NCBI GenBank assembly: GCA_964019055.1
Contig: OZ025211.1
Span: 13,592,082 to 13,656,081, forward strand
Origin: Anthopleura xanthogrammica
Lineage: Eukaryota > Cnidaria > Anthozoa > Actiniaria > Actiniidae
Reading direction: 5' to 3'
DNA: 64,000 bases
The notes under the pieces were generated by a model. The model saw only the letters and a list, made by a program, of their open reading frames with translations, searched no databases and was not told the DNA's origin. Positions 44,767 through 55,055 of this stretch are shown piece after piece (the first letter of the stretch is position 1; every line of letters begins with the position of its first letter). A program made the translations under genes and the position numbers.

Positions 44767-46212
44767 AGCGGAGCTCCCATAGTATATATAGTGCTAAAAA
44801 CGTGACAATTGTGTGACGCGGCATAACGCCGGTTACAGCGTGACCACTTCTTTACCCGAACCCAGAAGGAAAAACTGAAAGAAAAACCATCATTTTAAGC
44901 CTTCAAAAGCATTAGAAAACTTTTCAATTCGAAAAAAATAATCATAGATTATAGAATATATGAACACATATATGTATCGAACAAAGGATTTTATTCAGTA
45001 AATGAAAGTTATAAGATTTTTTTTGGGTGGACTACACTGTGAACTACACTGAAATTTTTCAAGAAATATTACTTATAAGCTTAAGCTTACTTCACTTGAA
45101 CTTCACATGCAACAAGAGACATTAATTAATGCAAGATAATAATTTTCTTTGTTAGTAATTGGTCTTTGTAAAGTTTTTTTCAGATTTATTCTTAACTTTA
45201 TTATCGAGCGAAATATCTTACAAAAACATAAGCTTATCCATAAAAAAAACAAGCTCATCATTTTTGCGATTGTGTAATAATAATAGCTGGAAAAGCCCGA
45301 TAAATAGCGAATATTTGGTGTAATATGTATTCCTTTTTCATCTTTCATTCAACATTAAAATAAATTATCTATAAAAATGTCAAAATATCCATATAATCAT
45401 GAAATATGGAATCTTGTTTTGACATCAGAATTCCTCGCGTGAGGCTCACTGGCCGTCAAATATATTTTTTCAAAGAACTAGGCTTTTTACTTTTTACTAA
45501 GTATTTTTACTAAGTCTTAGCCTTTATTCTTGAAATGGGATCAAAAACAAAACTGCAAAGCTTCAAATATCGCTTTTCTGGTTCACAAGTAATGAAAAAA
45601 AAGATGATAAAAATCTAAAATGCAGTAAAAACGACAAACTTAGTTTTTCTGACAAATGTTTGCCGAATCAACGTCCTTGGCTTGTCGAGAGTTTCTGCAG
45701 CTAGTTTACACATTTTTTGTCGATTCTTTACGAAATATTAGTTAACATTAATTAATTTACCTTCTATGAAGTGTTTTCTACGGAACTGAAATATTATTCT
45801 TGCAGTATAATCAGGTTTTTCTGGTCTACAGGCCACTTTTTCTCTCACTGAAGTTTCAGTCACGAAACTTCATCGTAAGATTAAAAATCTTCCCTCGCTA
45901 AATCTTCTTTAGCAAGTCGCTAAAGTCAAAAAATTGTTTTTGTTCACTTTAAAAAAGACATGACTTCGATTAAACGTATTTTTGGCATTGCAAAAATAAG
46001 AAAAAATACTTCTTGATCCATCTTTGACTACGTTTGCAATTTCTGTGTATTCGTGAGTAAGCAAAGCGTGCGGGAACCCTGTGCATAGTGGTACACGGAC
46101 GGACGTATGTATGTATGGACAATAGAATGACGTAATCAAGCCATGAAAAATCAACTCGATGGATTACCTTTTTTTCTTAAGTATGGTGCTCCGCTCGCGC
46201 GGGAGCTCCGCT
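44767..46212. mobile_element. Possible non-autonomous DNA element with AGCGGAGCTCCC ends
   Basis: AGCGGAGCTCCC at 44767-44778 is inverted as GGGAGCTCCGCT at 46201-46212. A TAAA lies next to both outer ends but offset by one base, so the target duplication is uncertain. No coding region is supported between. The HECT domain frame begins directly after the right end (46213), which suggests insertion into that gene. Confidence 0.45.
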
Positions 46213-47247
46213 ATAAATAGAAAGAATGTACTTTCAAGTACATTGAGAGCTATTGAGAGAAAACAGTTTTGTTTCAACAAAGAAGTATTTGTTACATTTT
46301 CTGTGGAAGATGGAGTTGATGCAGGTGGACCCAGAAGAGAATATTGTCGTCTACTTATGTTGTCACTAAAAAACCTTCGTGTTTTTCTGGGAAACTGGTT
46401 CTCACACAACTTGCAACTGCTGCATAGCAACAGATATGAACTTGCTGGGAAGTTGGTAGCATGGAGTATTTTGCAAGGAGGACCAGGACTTAAACACTTA
46501 TCTCAGAATGCGTACTCTGTTATGAATGACCTTCCACATGAAAACAAACATGCAATCCAAGCTGTTGGGGATAGAAAGATGCAAGATATTTTTTATCTGA
46601 GTTAAGGAATTGCACTGATGATGAAATGTTTGATGCTTTTAAAGATTCAAAGGCTGATGCAATCGCTGATCATGGGTATACTTCCATTTACACTTGTGAC
46701 AGAAGCAAGAAAGGAGACATTCAGCACTCCCTCTTAAAGCAAGCATTTTTTCAGTGCATGCAGAAATTGATCAGTTCAAGAAAGGCCTAAATTCCATGGG
46801 TGGATTTGGTGATGTTGTAATGGGCAGTGCTGAGGTTTTTAATGTTGTTCTTTCTAAGGATAACAATGAAAAACTTAGTTTTCTTAGTATGAAGAAGCTG
46901 TATCAATTAAACTACTCAGAAGATGGATCCAATGACAGAGAAAAAGAAGAAAAAACAATGTATTGTTTTGAACTGTTCTTACAAGATCTAGAAGACAACG
47001 AAGTTGAAGATCTTTCTTTGCACGATCTACTTATTTTCATAAATGGTGCTGACAGCATTCCACCACTTGGTTCGATGATCTTATAACAATAGCTTTCTAT
47101 GATCAAGAAGACCAAGTTATGCGTCTTCCCTGGTCCTCAACCTGCTCTTTAAGCCTTAACCTACCAAGAGCCTTTGAAGACACCCAAGAGTTCAAGCATT
47201 TAATGAGTATGGCTTTGATTCATGGTGTGGGATTTGGCAAAAGCTAA
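46213..47247 (+). pseudogene. HECT-domain E3 ubiquitin ligase-like (G2E3-like), decayed
   Basis: The N-lobe is in the first frame: FSVEDGVDAGGPRREYCRLL, HSNRYELAGKLVAWSI and LQGGPGLKHLSQNAYSV. Frameshifts near 46585, 46755 and 47075 lead through ELRNCTDDEMFDAF and MGGFGDVVMGS to the C-lobe. There LPWSSTCSLSLNLPRAF carries the catalytic Cys in the expected T-C context, and the protein ends FGKS at a TAA (47245-47247). HECT ligases take ubiquitin on this Cys and pass it to substrates. This branch (G2/M-phase-specific ligase-like) is known in many copies in fish and invertebrates. All key residues survive; only the frame is broken. An rve integrase lies convergent downstream. Confidence 0.8.
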
Positions 47248-47887
47248 GGCTAGCATTTGTTTGAAAAGACAGCCCATAAATCCAAACTGTATATTTTTGT
47301 TGAATACAAAAAACTTGTGAAATTATACACTTAATTGTATTACATTCTATTACACTTTATTGTCTACATTTTAATTGGATTTGGTGTATTACACTTTAAC
47401 ACGCCTTATTACAGTTCAGTTATCACACTTTGTTTTTTCACAGGATTTTGAAAACCAATGAAACTGTTGTCTATGTGATGGGATTAAATTGGACCACTTC
47501 TTTGGCCCCATTTATGCATCTAATTAATGCATAACATATAATTTGTCTCTAATTTGTAACACATACTTTTTTCTCTAATTTGTAACACATACTTGGCCAC
47601 GCCTAGGATTTTGTGCACGGAATTTGTGCCTCTTTAACATTGACCAGGGCATTAGTTGCCAGATTGCATTTGATCAAGCCAATTATGTGAGAAGAAAAAC
47701 ATATTTAACTTTTTTCTTCAAACTATTGGAAATACATAATGCATTTAAAAGTTTTGTTATTTAATACTTGTTACTGTTATTGATTGGTCGGAGATGATAT
47801 TTGAGAGAGCTAGAAATGCTGCCTCTATGAAAAAATGTATAAGTTTATGCTTCCAACCATTGGAACAAATTGCATTTCAACATTTTG
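47248..47887. other. Convergent intergenic region between HECT and rve genes
   Basis: AT-rich, no ORF. The word AACATTTTGTTATTGAATACTTGTTACTG recurs with changes (about 47752 and 47877), a ~126-bp tandem pair. Confidence 0.5.
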
Positions 47888-48715
47888 TTATTGAATACTT
47901 GTTACTGTCATTGATCTGTTAGAGATGATATTTGTTAGTACCCTTTTGGTATTTTCATACAAAATAATACCATATTCATTGTCATTATCAAGTGGCTTAA
48001 CTTCATCCAATAAAGAATTAATCTCATGCTGTGAAATTTGAATGTAGCTTTCTGGTACTTCAACATGATTGTTAGTTTGCAGTTCAGGTAATGGTGCATC
48101 ATCATCAATTCCATAGTGATTGTCTACTATTGTGAAAGTAATAGAATGAGCAAGGCTATATAATCCCTCTGCCCACTTCTGCAGTGGTGAGTATGCTCCT
48201 TCTCTGGAAATAGGGTGATTATTCTACTGCATGACAAACTGTTCGATTGTGTAGTTGATGCGCGGTAGATAAACTAAATGCAATGCCAGCAAATCAACCT
48301 CATCATTTGGATTTAGCAGGTGTGTTTGTTCCAAATAGTAAAATATATTAAAATATAATACAAAACTACATAAGCATGTACATCACGCCAAAGTCTTTCA
48401 ATTTTCTGGTTATGAACTGAATGACCAGTAAGTACAGGATTGCACTCAGAACCACATCTTGTAAGCATTTCTCTTGCAACTGCTACATTCTCAGTTCCAT
48501 AGTCAGTTCTTATTCTTCTTGGATAATTGTAGACTTGAGTTGCATTTAAAAAAGGTCCAGAACTGTTGTTGCTTTATTATTCGTAGATGCTTTCAGAAAA
48601 ACAACAACACGAGAAAATCCATCAATTGCACGATGGATTACAATTTGCCACCTTATTAGCTTATGGTACCCATCTAGGTGCCTAGAAACATATGTTTGTC
48701 AATTAATATTTCGGT
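47888..48715 (-). pseudogene. rve/DDE integrase-like transposase, catalytic core and C-terminus
   Basis: From about 48690 downward: HLDGYHKLIRWQIVIHRAID (first Asp), FSRVVVFLKASTNN, then RIRTDYGTEN (second Asp), HSVHNQKIERLWRDVHAY (Glu), LVYLPRINYTIEQFV and SPLQKWAEGLYSL. This is the rve fold of retroviral-type integrases in a version found as repetitive genes in fish and invertebrates (IS3EU/Ginger-like affiliation is a guess). Several frameshifts (near 48555 and 48350) and a TAG for Trp before NNHP make it inactive. The tail is acidic and stops at 47888. The N-terminal half is at 52403-52917. Confidence 0.8.
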
Positions 48716-48728
48716 TACAATTTTATTA

Positions 48729-49236
48729 CAGTATGTTGCCCAGTTTCGTGACACTTCAGGTTGTGAATACTATATCTTCTCTACGGAAAAAGATAATTCT
48801 ATAAATTTTGTCACATAAAAACAAATTTATCAGGTAACATTATGATGTAGATATTTTCTTCGAATCTTTTAATTTGACAAAACATAAAAGGAATATTTCA
48901 TGACAGCTGGGCCAGTTTCGTGACACGTTGTACAAATGCATTGTTTTTAAAGTAATTCACAACAAAATTCCATAAAGCAAATCAAAAACATATTTTCTTA
49001 CCTTTAACAATATTTTGTTGTGAAATTTGAGTGTTCCTTGTTAAATTTTTAAAATGGGGGAATATGATACAACGGGAGTTGAAAATCTAATTAATTCGCA
49101 AGATCACTTGAGAAAGAAGAGATTGTAAATCTGTTTATTTGATTAAAAATTACATTGTAACTGTGAATATTTGCAGAATTCATAACATGTGTGTTTTGAA
49201 ACAATTTGCGGCTATAGTTTTGTTAATAATTATTAT
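48729..49236 (-). mobile_element. Tc1/mariner-type MITE, truncated copy 2
   Basis: Starts CAGTATGTTGCCCAGTTTCGTG after a TA and is highly similar to the reverse complement of the right half of copy 1 (43074 back to about 42600). It breaks off near 49236 at the junction with a LINE fragment; the second end is missing. It separates the two halves of the rve transposase gene. Confidence 0.85.
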
Positions 49237-49239
49237 TTC

Positions 49240-49771
49240 CAACATCTTCTTCCCAAGAACTTGAAATTGCCAGGGGTAAAATGAAGGCTTGTGCAGCTGA
49301 CATTGACAAATGGATGACTGCCAATAAATTAAAATTAATCAATGATAAAACTGAAATTCTAATATTATCGAATGCTCATCGTCCTCGACCACCAATTGGT
49401 TCTCTCAAAATACCAGAGTCCAGTATTTCCCCATCTCACTCTGTAAGAAATATTGGAGTGATTTTTGATGAGAAGTTTTCTTTTCATAAACATATAATTG
49501 CTGTGTGCAAATCTTGTTTTTTCCATATACATAATCTTTGGAAAATTATTTGAATAGCAGTGCATGTGAGACTCTTGTCCATGCCTTCATTACATCTAAA
49601 CTTGATTTCTGCAACTCTCTTTTGTATGGGCTTCCAAAATCTTCTCTACAAAAACTGCCGTTTGCTCAAAATGCAGCGGCGAGGCTTGTAACCTTCACTC
49701 GTAAGCAAGATCATATAACACCTATCTTGTATGACTTACATTGGCTGCCAGTGGAACAGCGAATTGTCGAT
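49240..49771 (+). pseudogene. LINE (CR1/L2-like) reverse transcriptase fragment
   Basis: Post-catalytic part only: IDKWMTANKLKLINDKTEIL, PSHSVRNIGVIFDEKFSFHK, then after a frameshift HAFITSKLDFCNSLLYGLP and LHWLPVEQRI. Related to, but distinct from, the copy at 41330-44268. Both ends are truncated. Confidence 0.8.
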
Positions 49772-50358
49772 TAGATTTCGCTGATTAACTTTAGAACGTG
49801 AGACACTAGGGGTAAGCTTAAGTAAACCCGGGAGGGGTCTTATAACTGGAATATTTGCGTTACATGCGTTACATATAGTTGATCGAGAAGATTTATAGGC
49901 GAAATTTTACCGAAAGCTTACCTATGTGTGTCAAGCCATACGTTTATATTATGGCTAGCTGTCTAACAATAATATATCCTTTGCCAAAATCTGCTTTATA
50001 CAAATTAAAGAGTTGTAAGCTTTGCGCAAATCCAAATAATCGAGTTAAGTTCATATTGAAAGTAAATAATTATATGCAAGATTTTAATTTCTGTGGGCTA
50101 CCAAACCTGAACTAATAACAACTTTCGAATCGGAAAGTTTTTACTTCACATGGTCGCAGAAAGTGCACTTCTACTTACAGCAGTGCCAGATCGATAGAAA
50201 AGGCGCGACTTCTGATTACAGCCCGTCAATCAAATGCTACGTAATTCAATATGCATATCATTATTGGTGTCTCGTCGGCGAAAGACAGAGTTTTCATAAA
50301 TTCAGTTCTTTTTATTTCTCAACGGTGTCGATTAGATTTCGCTGATTAACTTTAGAAA
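49767..50358 (+). repeat. 31-bp direct repeat flanking a 530-bp segment
   Basis: GTCGATTAGATTTCGCTGATTAACTTTAGAA-type word (positions 49767-49797) recurs at 50328-50358. The first copy follows the LINE fragment directly. The enclosed sequence has only short unsupported ORFs. Confidence 0.7.
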
Positions 50359-52402
50359 TCAAGTGGGATCTTTAGCCCATTATCAATGTATCAGTTAATT
50401 TGGGAAGTATAAGCAGTCGCTAAGTATAAGAGGCTGAAACTGTGCGGCATTGTAGACGTATTCAGTTGTTGTTTTGAAAGCCATTGTTGACACAGATAAC
50501 ATGGATATGCCAAAACATCACGGTTCTTCGTTTAGACGGAAAGACGGAAGAAACGGCGTATTTTGGTAACTTCGGCCGCTTGTAGAAAATCGAAAACGAA
50601 TTTACCCAAGCTAATTTTTGGCACAAATGAAGATCAACTCCTCTTCTAATAATACCCTAAATATCAATTCATTCTAATGTTTCGGCCATAGTAAAAATGC
50701 CACTTGTTTTGAAGCTACTTTTACAGTAAGAAAAAGTAGGGCTGATGAGAAAATTCGCGATAAATTCCACATTGTAAAGAAATCTTTCATAATGACAGTG
50801 AATGAAGTATAGATGATAGACAAAAGGAATATGATATTATTACTACCATAGATTAGATAGTTTCGTTACATGAGGTCACTGAAGTTGGTCAATTTGAGGC
50901 TCTATAAATTAGCATAATTACCCGTTCCGACTAAAATCCTTATTTCTCAAGAACAAAATAATATTTTCGCAAACTAAATACACCACGATGATTGGGACAT
51001 AATACGCTATCAACCCTGAAAGTTTGAGCAAAATCGATTTTTTGAGACTTGCCACGAATTTTCAAATTTGTTTGGTTTTTGCTGACATGTGCTCTTAAAT
51101 CTATTAGCCAAGAAACCTTTCAACCTTAAAACGTATGGAAGGAGATCCTTTTCTTGTGCTGCCCTTGAACTGTAGAATTCTCTTCCTCCAAGCATAAGAT
51201 GTTGCAGTACAGAGTGAAATTTCAAACGATGAAATGTGAGTGTGCGCGCCGAATTTTAAGAAAACAATATGGAAAATTCATAACAAAAATGACAAAATGT
51301 GCATAAATTCATCATTTAGGTTTCTTATTTATAGGAAATATAGGAGGATTTCACGAAATATAGGCTCTTTATAGGATCCTATACAAATTATAGGAAATAT
51401 AGGAAATATAGGAGCTCTGGGATGCCTGAGATTGTCACCAAACCTTAGCTTTTATCATGAGAGGGGTGGAGGGGGCAGATTAATACTTGTTTTTCTAATA
51501 TGCAAACATAATTTATTGTCATAATACATATGGATTGACTCAACAAAATGTAAACTGTGTTATTTATATGGTTCATTGGTGAATAGTTACTGAACGTTGA
51601 TCATAATTTGTGCTTTTTAAACTTTTGATCACATTGAAGTTCAGTGGTCATTATTAGCAATCAAATAGTGCCCTGTAATTAATAATTTGCCTTTTGAGTA
51701 CTAACAATCTTGGACAAAAGTACATGACTTGTGTGTGTTTTAGAGCACAAAATGTAAATATATTTCTATGTTAACCCCTATCCTCTGCTCCAATGTTGAT
51801 GTTATGAATTATTTGTTATTGTCTCAGCCAAAAAACATTGGTATGGAGGGGGACGGGACGTCGAGCTGCATTATGTCAGATAGGGGCTAAAACATGTCTA
51901 ATTGTGAAATGTCTGAAGTGTTTTATCTGTGATTCTGTTTGTGGTATACTACATGTTGAATATTGACATGAAAGAAATATTACGGTTATTACCGCTTGAG
52001 TGAGAAACTACAAAGTTGTGTGATGTGTTTTAACTTGAAAATAACAATGTTGTTGAGGGCAAACTGTAAGTTTGTGACATCATCAGGCTATAAAGCATTT
52101 TAAAGCAAATTAAAGATTCCATATGTTGATGAATTCACAAACTTACAGCCAACAGGCTGCCCCTCACAAATTATATTGTTGCTTTCGCATCGAAACATAC
52201 AAAACTTTGTCATTTTTCACTCAAGCAATAAGTGTGGTAGGTGATTTATATTATGTTGCCATTCAAATTACAACTACCAGCACTCTTTGAAAATTCACTT
52301 TCCTATTAAGTTCCTAATCTCTTTTGAGATAAAATGGTGTTAGCAAAGAAAGTGGACAAAGCGTTCTGATAGTTGTAGTAAAAGACACAAGAGCCATGAT
52401 TC
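50359..52402. other. AT-rich region without recognisable gene
   Basis: No supported coding region. A short minisatellite of TATAGGAAA units lies at about 51340-51415. The rest looks unique. Confidence 0.45.
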
Positions 52403-52917
52403 CTATTTCTTATCATAATGCATTGGGGTTTGGGATTGAATATACTCTTCTTTTGGTAACAGTTTTTCTTCTGAGCTCTCTTCCCAAAGATCGACCCTCA
52501 TCACTGATTCTCTTAGCCTCCATCTTTGTATACGGATTCCTTTCCCTTTAAACCAGCCAATAAGCATTCTTTCTCCTGACTTTGGTGAAATATCTAGAGC
52601 TGTCTTTATAAAATGATCAATTTCATCATCCGATGTCAGAACATTTTTCGAATGTACTGGAAATATCAAACTCTTCTCTTCTTCGTTTCAATGTCTTTTC
52701 TGATACACCAAGCAACTTAGCCATTGCAGCCCAAGAGAACGGAGACCTTCTATTTGTTCTTGGGGAATAACGAGGCTTGGCCGACCTCTACTTTGATTTG
52801 AAGAAACACTTGGACATGAGTAAGTCACTCCCTTATCTTGAAAGACACTATATTGCTCTTCCAGCATATCATAAAGTTTCTGGAACTCGACTACAGCTTG
52901 TTCAATATCTCCTATTA
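52403..52917 (-). pseudogene. rve transposase gene, N-terminal helix-turn-helix half
   Basis: From 52917 downward: IEQAVVEFQKLYDMLEEQY, GRPSLVIPQEQIEGLRSLG, then in a shifted frame SWAAMAKLLGVSEKTLKRR (helix-turn-helix), then back to DDEIDHFIKTALDISPKSGE and GWFKGKGIRIQRWRLRESV. In the repetitive rve family I recognise, this order (HTH, then a second HTH ending RxRxRES) comes directly before the catalytic core. The core at 47888-48715 lies downstream on the same strand, displaced by about 3.7 kb of inserted sequence. Two frameshifts are present. Confidence 0.7.
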
Positions 52918-52918
52918 G

Positions 52919-53098
52919 AAAAAACCTACTAATGGTCTATCACCAATCGAGCCCTGTGATTGGCTGAGCTACTAGGGGTGTTTTAGTGATAGGCCTCTAG
53001 TAGCGAAAAGCGCCGGTTTTGAAAACCAAAAAAATATATATTTAAAGCAAAATCCAAAACTTTTTGCATCCTTTTATTGGACCGATTAGTAGGTTTTT
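52919..53098. mobile_element. ~180-bp MITE
   Basis: Ends AAAAACCTACTAATGGTC and GGACCGATTAGTAGGTTTTT form ~18-bp inverted repeats with one indel. The interior holds GTGATTGGCTGAGC and TTTTGAAAACC words. It sits exactly upstream of the rve N-terminal frame. The target duplication is not clear. Confidence 0.75.
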
Positions 53099-53329
53099 AC
53101 TCAAACAATTATACCTCTCGCCCTCATGGCCTACGAGTCTATTGACTCGTAGACCATTCGGACTCGAGGACTAGTTGTTAATTATATGATGATGGAAATC
53201 GAAGCAATAAGAAGTGCTATGATGAATTGGAAGCAACGCTTACGAAGCTTTTCTACAGTTTCGTCGTCAACAACAAATAAGTTTTCTTTATAAGCTTTCT
53301 GAGAAATGCACGAGAGTTGATGTAGTATT
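53099..53329. other. Spacer with imperfect palindrome
   Basis: CTACGAGTCTATTGACTCGTAG (53130-53151) is a palindrome with 9-bp arms and a 4-base centre. From about 53220 the sequence may already be part of the next decayed ORF. Confidence 0.5.
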
Positions 53330-53840
53330 TGACTGCTACCTCAAAAATTCCATCAAAGGAGGCACCAGAACGAAGCTCAAAGGAGGAAAGGACAAGGGCT
53401 TCAGAAGAAATGTTGAGAGCAGAGAACAGAGAATTGGCAGTTGGGATAGATTCATTGTCATAGAGGAAAACAAGGCCAGCCTAGCTTACTTTTTGTCTAC
53501 AAAAATTTCGCGAAGTTACATTGCACATCGTCGACCTGTACTGGTAGTTAGCAGAGGGTTCCATGACATATTGAAGGTGTGGTCATCTGATATGTCAAGG
53601 AAAGATTTTCAAGGGCTGGCATCAAACTACAAGGAAGCAGATACAAGAATTTTGTTATAGGCCAGGGATGCTAGCATAAGATGGTTCAGGCCGTTGAATG
53701 TCTTGTGTCGTGACACAGATGTTCTTATTCTCCTACTGGTACACAGGGAAAGTCTTTGTCCAGACTTATGGATGTTTTCTGGAACATCAAGAAAAAGGAA
53801 CTACATACCGAGTCACAAGATCACATTGAGTGATTGAGTG
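53330..53840 (+). pseudogene. Multicopy nuclease-like ORF, N-terminal part
   Basis: Open plus-strand frame: YLKNSIKGGTRTKLKGG, WDRFIVIEENKASLAYFLS, YKEADTRILL, CRDTDVLILLLVH, LWMFSGTS and YIPSHKI, with one TAG near 53659. The sequence of acidic motifs (EADTR, DTDV and, after the LINE insert, GCDTT) recalls PIN/FEN-type nucleases, where EAE, D-x-D and G-x-D groups bind metal. That fold assignment is my inference. The family is repetitive in cnidarian genomes. Confidence 0.55.
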
Positions 53841-53844
53841 AGAA

Positions 53845-54312
53845 GACGATAGTTATTGGGCCTAAGACTGAACCCTGGGGGACACCATGGGTGACAGCTG
53901 CATCTTCAGATGTTATGTTACCAATTGATACATGTTGGACTCTATGATCTAAGTAAGAAGAGAACCAATCAATTGCAGGGCCTCTTATTCCATAATGAAT
54001 TAGTTTTTTGATAAGGATAGTGTGATCTACAGTGTCAAAGGCCTTAGAGAAGTCAAGGAAAATCCCACAGGAGTATAGGCCATCTTCTATAGCTTTCTGA
54101 ATTTTATCAGTGATTAATAGGGTGGCATAGGATGTAGAATGGTTATTACGGAAACCAAACTGTTTGTCATAAAGAATATCATTTTTTTCAATAAATGAAT
54201 AAAGTCTCTTGTACATTAATTTTTCCAAGATTTTTTTAAAAATAGAGAGAAGGGAAATAGGACAATAATTATTGATATCAGACACTGAATCTTTTTTATG
54301 AATTGGGATAAC
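53845..54312 (-). pseudogene. Internal LINE reverse transcriptase fragment inserted in the nuclease-like ORF
   Basis: From about 54312 downward: VIPIHKKDSVSDINNY, SIFKKILEKLMYKRLYSFIE, FGFRNNHSTSYA, IFLDFSKAFDTVDH (catalytic Asp), IRGPAIDWFSSYLD and GVPQGSVLGP. It stops before the second catalytic motif. Open over 180 codons with no stop. Both LINE ends are absent, unusual for target-primed insertion, which normally keeps the 3' end. Confidence 0.85.
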
Positions 54313-54775
54313 ATTCACACCAAAACTGGTTGTGATACAACAAGCCAATTTACCGGTATTGGGAAACATTCAGAGTGGAAAGTCTTCAACCATAGCTGCT
54401 TACCAGAGCTTCTTGAACAACTTGGCGAAGAAAGCCCCCCAAATAAAAGTGTTCTAGAAGATGCTGAAGCCTTTGTCTGTCAACTCCACAACAAGGGCAC
54501 AAAGGAAGCTAATATCAATAACGAGAGAGCTGCGGCATTTCGCAAGTCAAAGAAAAACCTTGATGCCCTTCCACCGACACAGGATGCATTGAATCTCCAC
54601 ATAAAGCGAGCGAACTACCAAACCATGATTTGCAAGAATGCTCTACTGCCTTGCCCTTCTCTCCCAAGCCAATAGGATAATGGGTGGTACTATGATGAAG
54701 GAGTTCTAAAGCCGAAGTTGATGTCCCAGAAGGAAATATCAGCAGAATGTTTGCAATTAGCAAAAACCAATTTTT
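54313..54775 (+). pseudogene. Multicopy nuclease-like ORF, C-terminal part
   Basis: Resumes after the LINE fragment with TGCDTTSQFTGIGKHSEW, LPELLEQLGEE, EAFVCQLHNKGTKEA, LDALPPTQDALNLHIKRANY and, past a stop at 54673, WYYDEGVLKPKLMSQKE. Strand, order and family match 53330-53840. Confidence 0.6.
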
Positions 54776-55055
54776 TAAAGCTAAAACATCATTAAAAGAA
54801 TTTATAGTTTTCTTACTTTCAACAGCATTCAGTAGTGAGCTTATATTATCTTCATTACAAAATAAGCTTGTTTCTTAAAATATTTATATATTGTTTTAAT
54901 TCAGAACGTACTAGAATGGAAGGCTTCGAAACATGTAGAAGAACTTAAGATTTACTCAATGGATAACTTCATTTACCTACTCCTTCAGAAAACCATGGAT
55001 GGTGGCATTTGCAAGGAACATTACATTTGAAGAATATAATTGCTTGAGTTGAATA
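54776..55055. repeat. AT-rich spacer with partial duplication
   Basis: GAAACATGTAGAAGAACTTAAGATT... (about 54926-54976) recurs with changes at 55094-55144, 168 bp later (duplicated block about 60 bp). The second copy is within the next ORF, so the first is probably a duplicated exon fragment. Confidence 0.6.
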
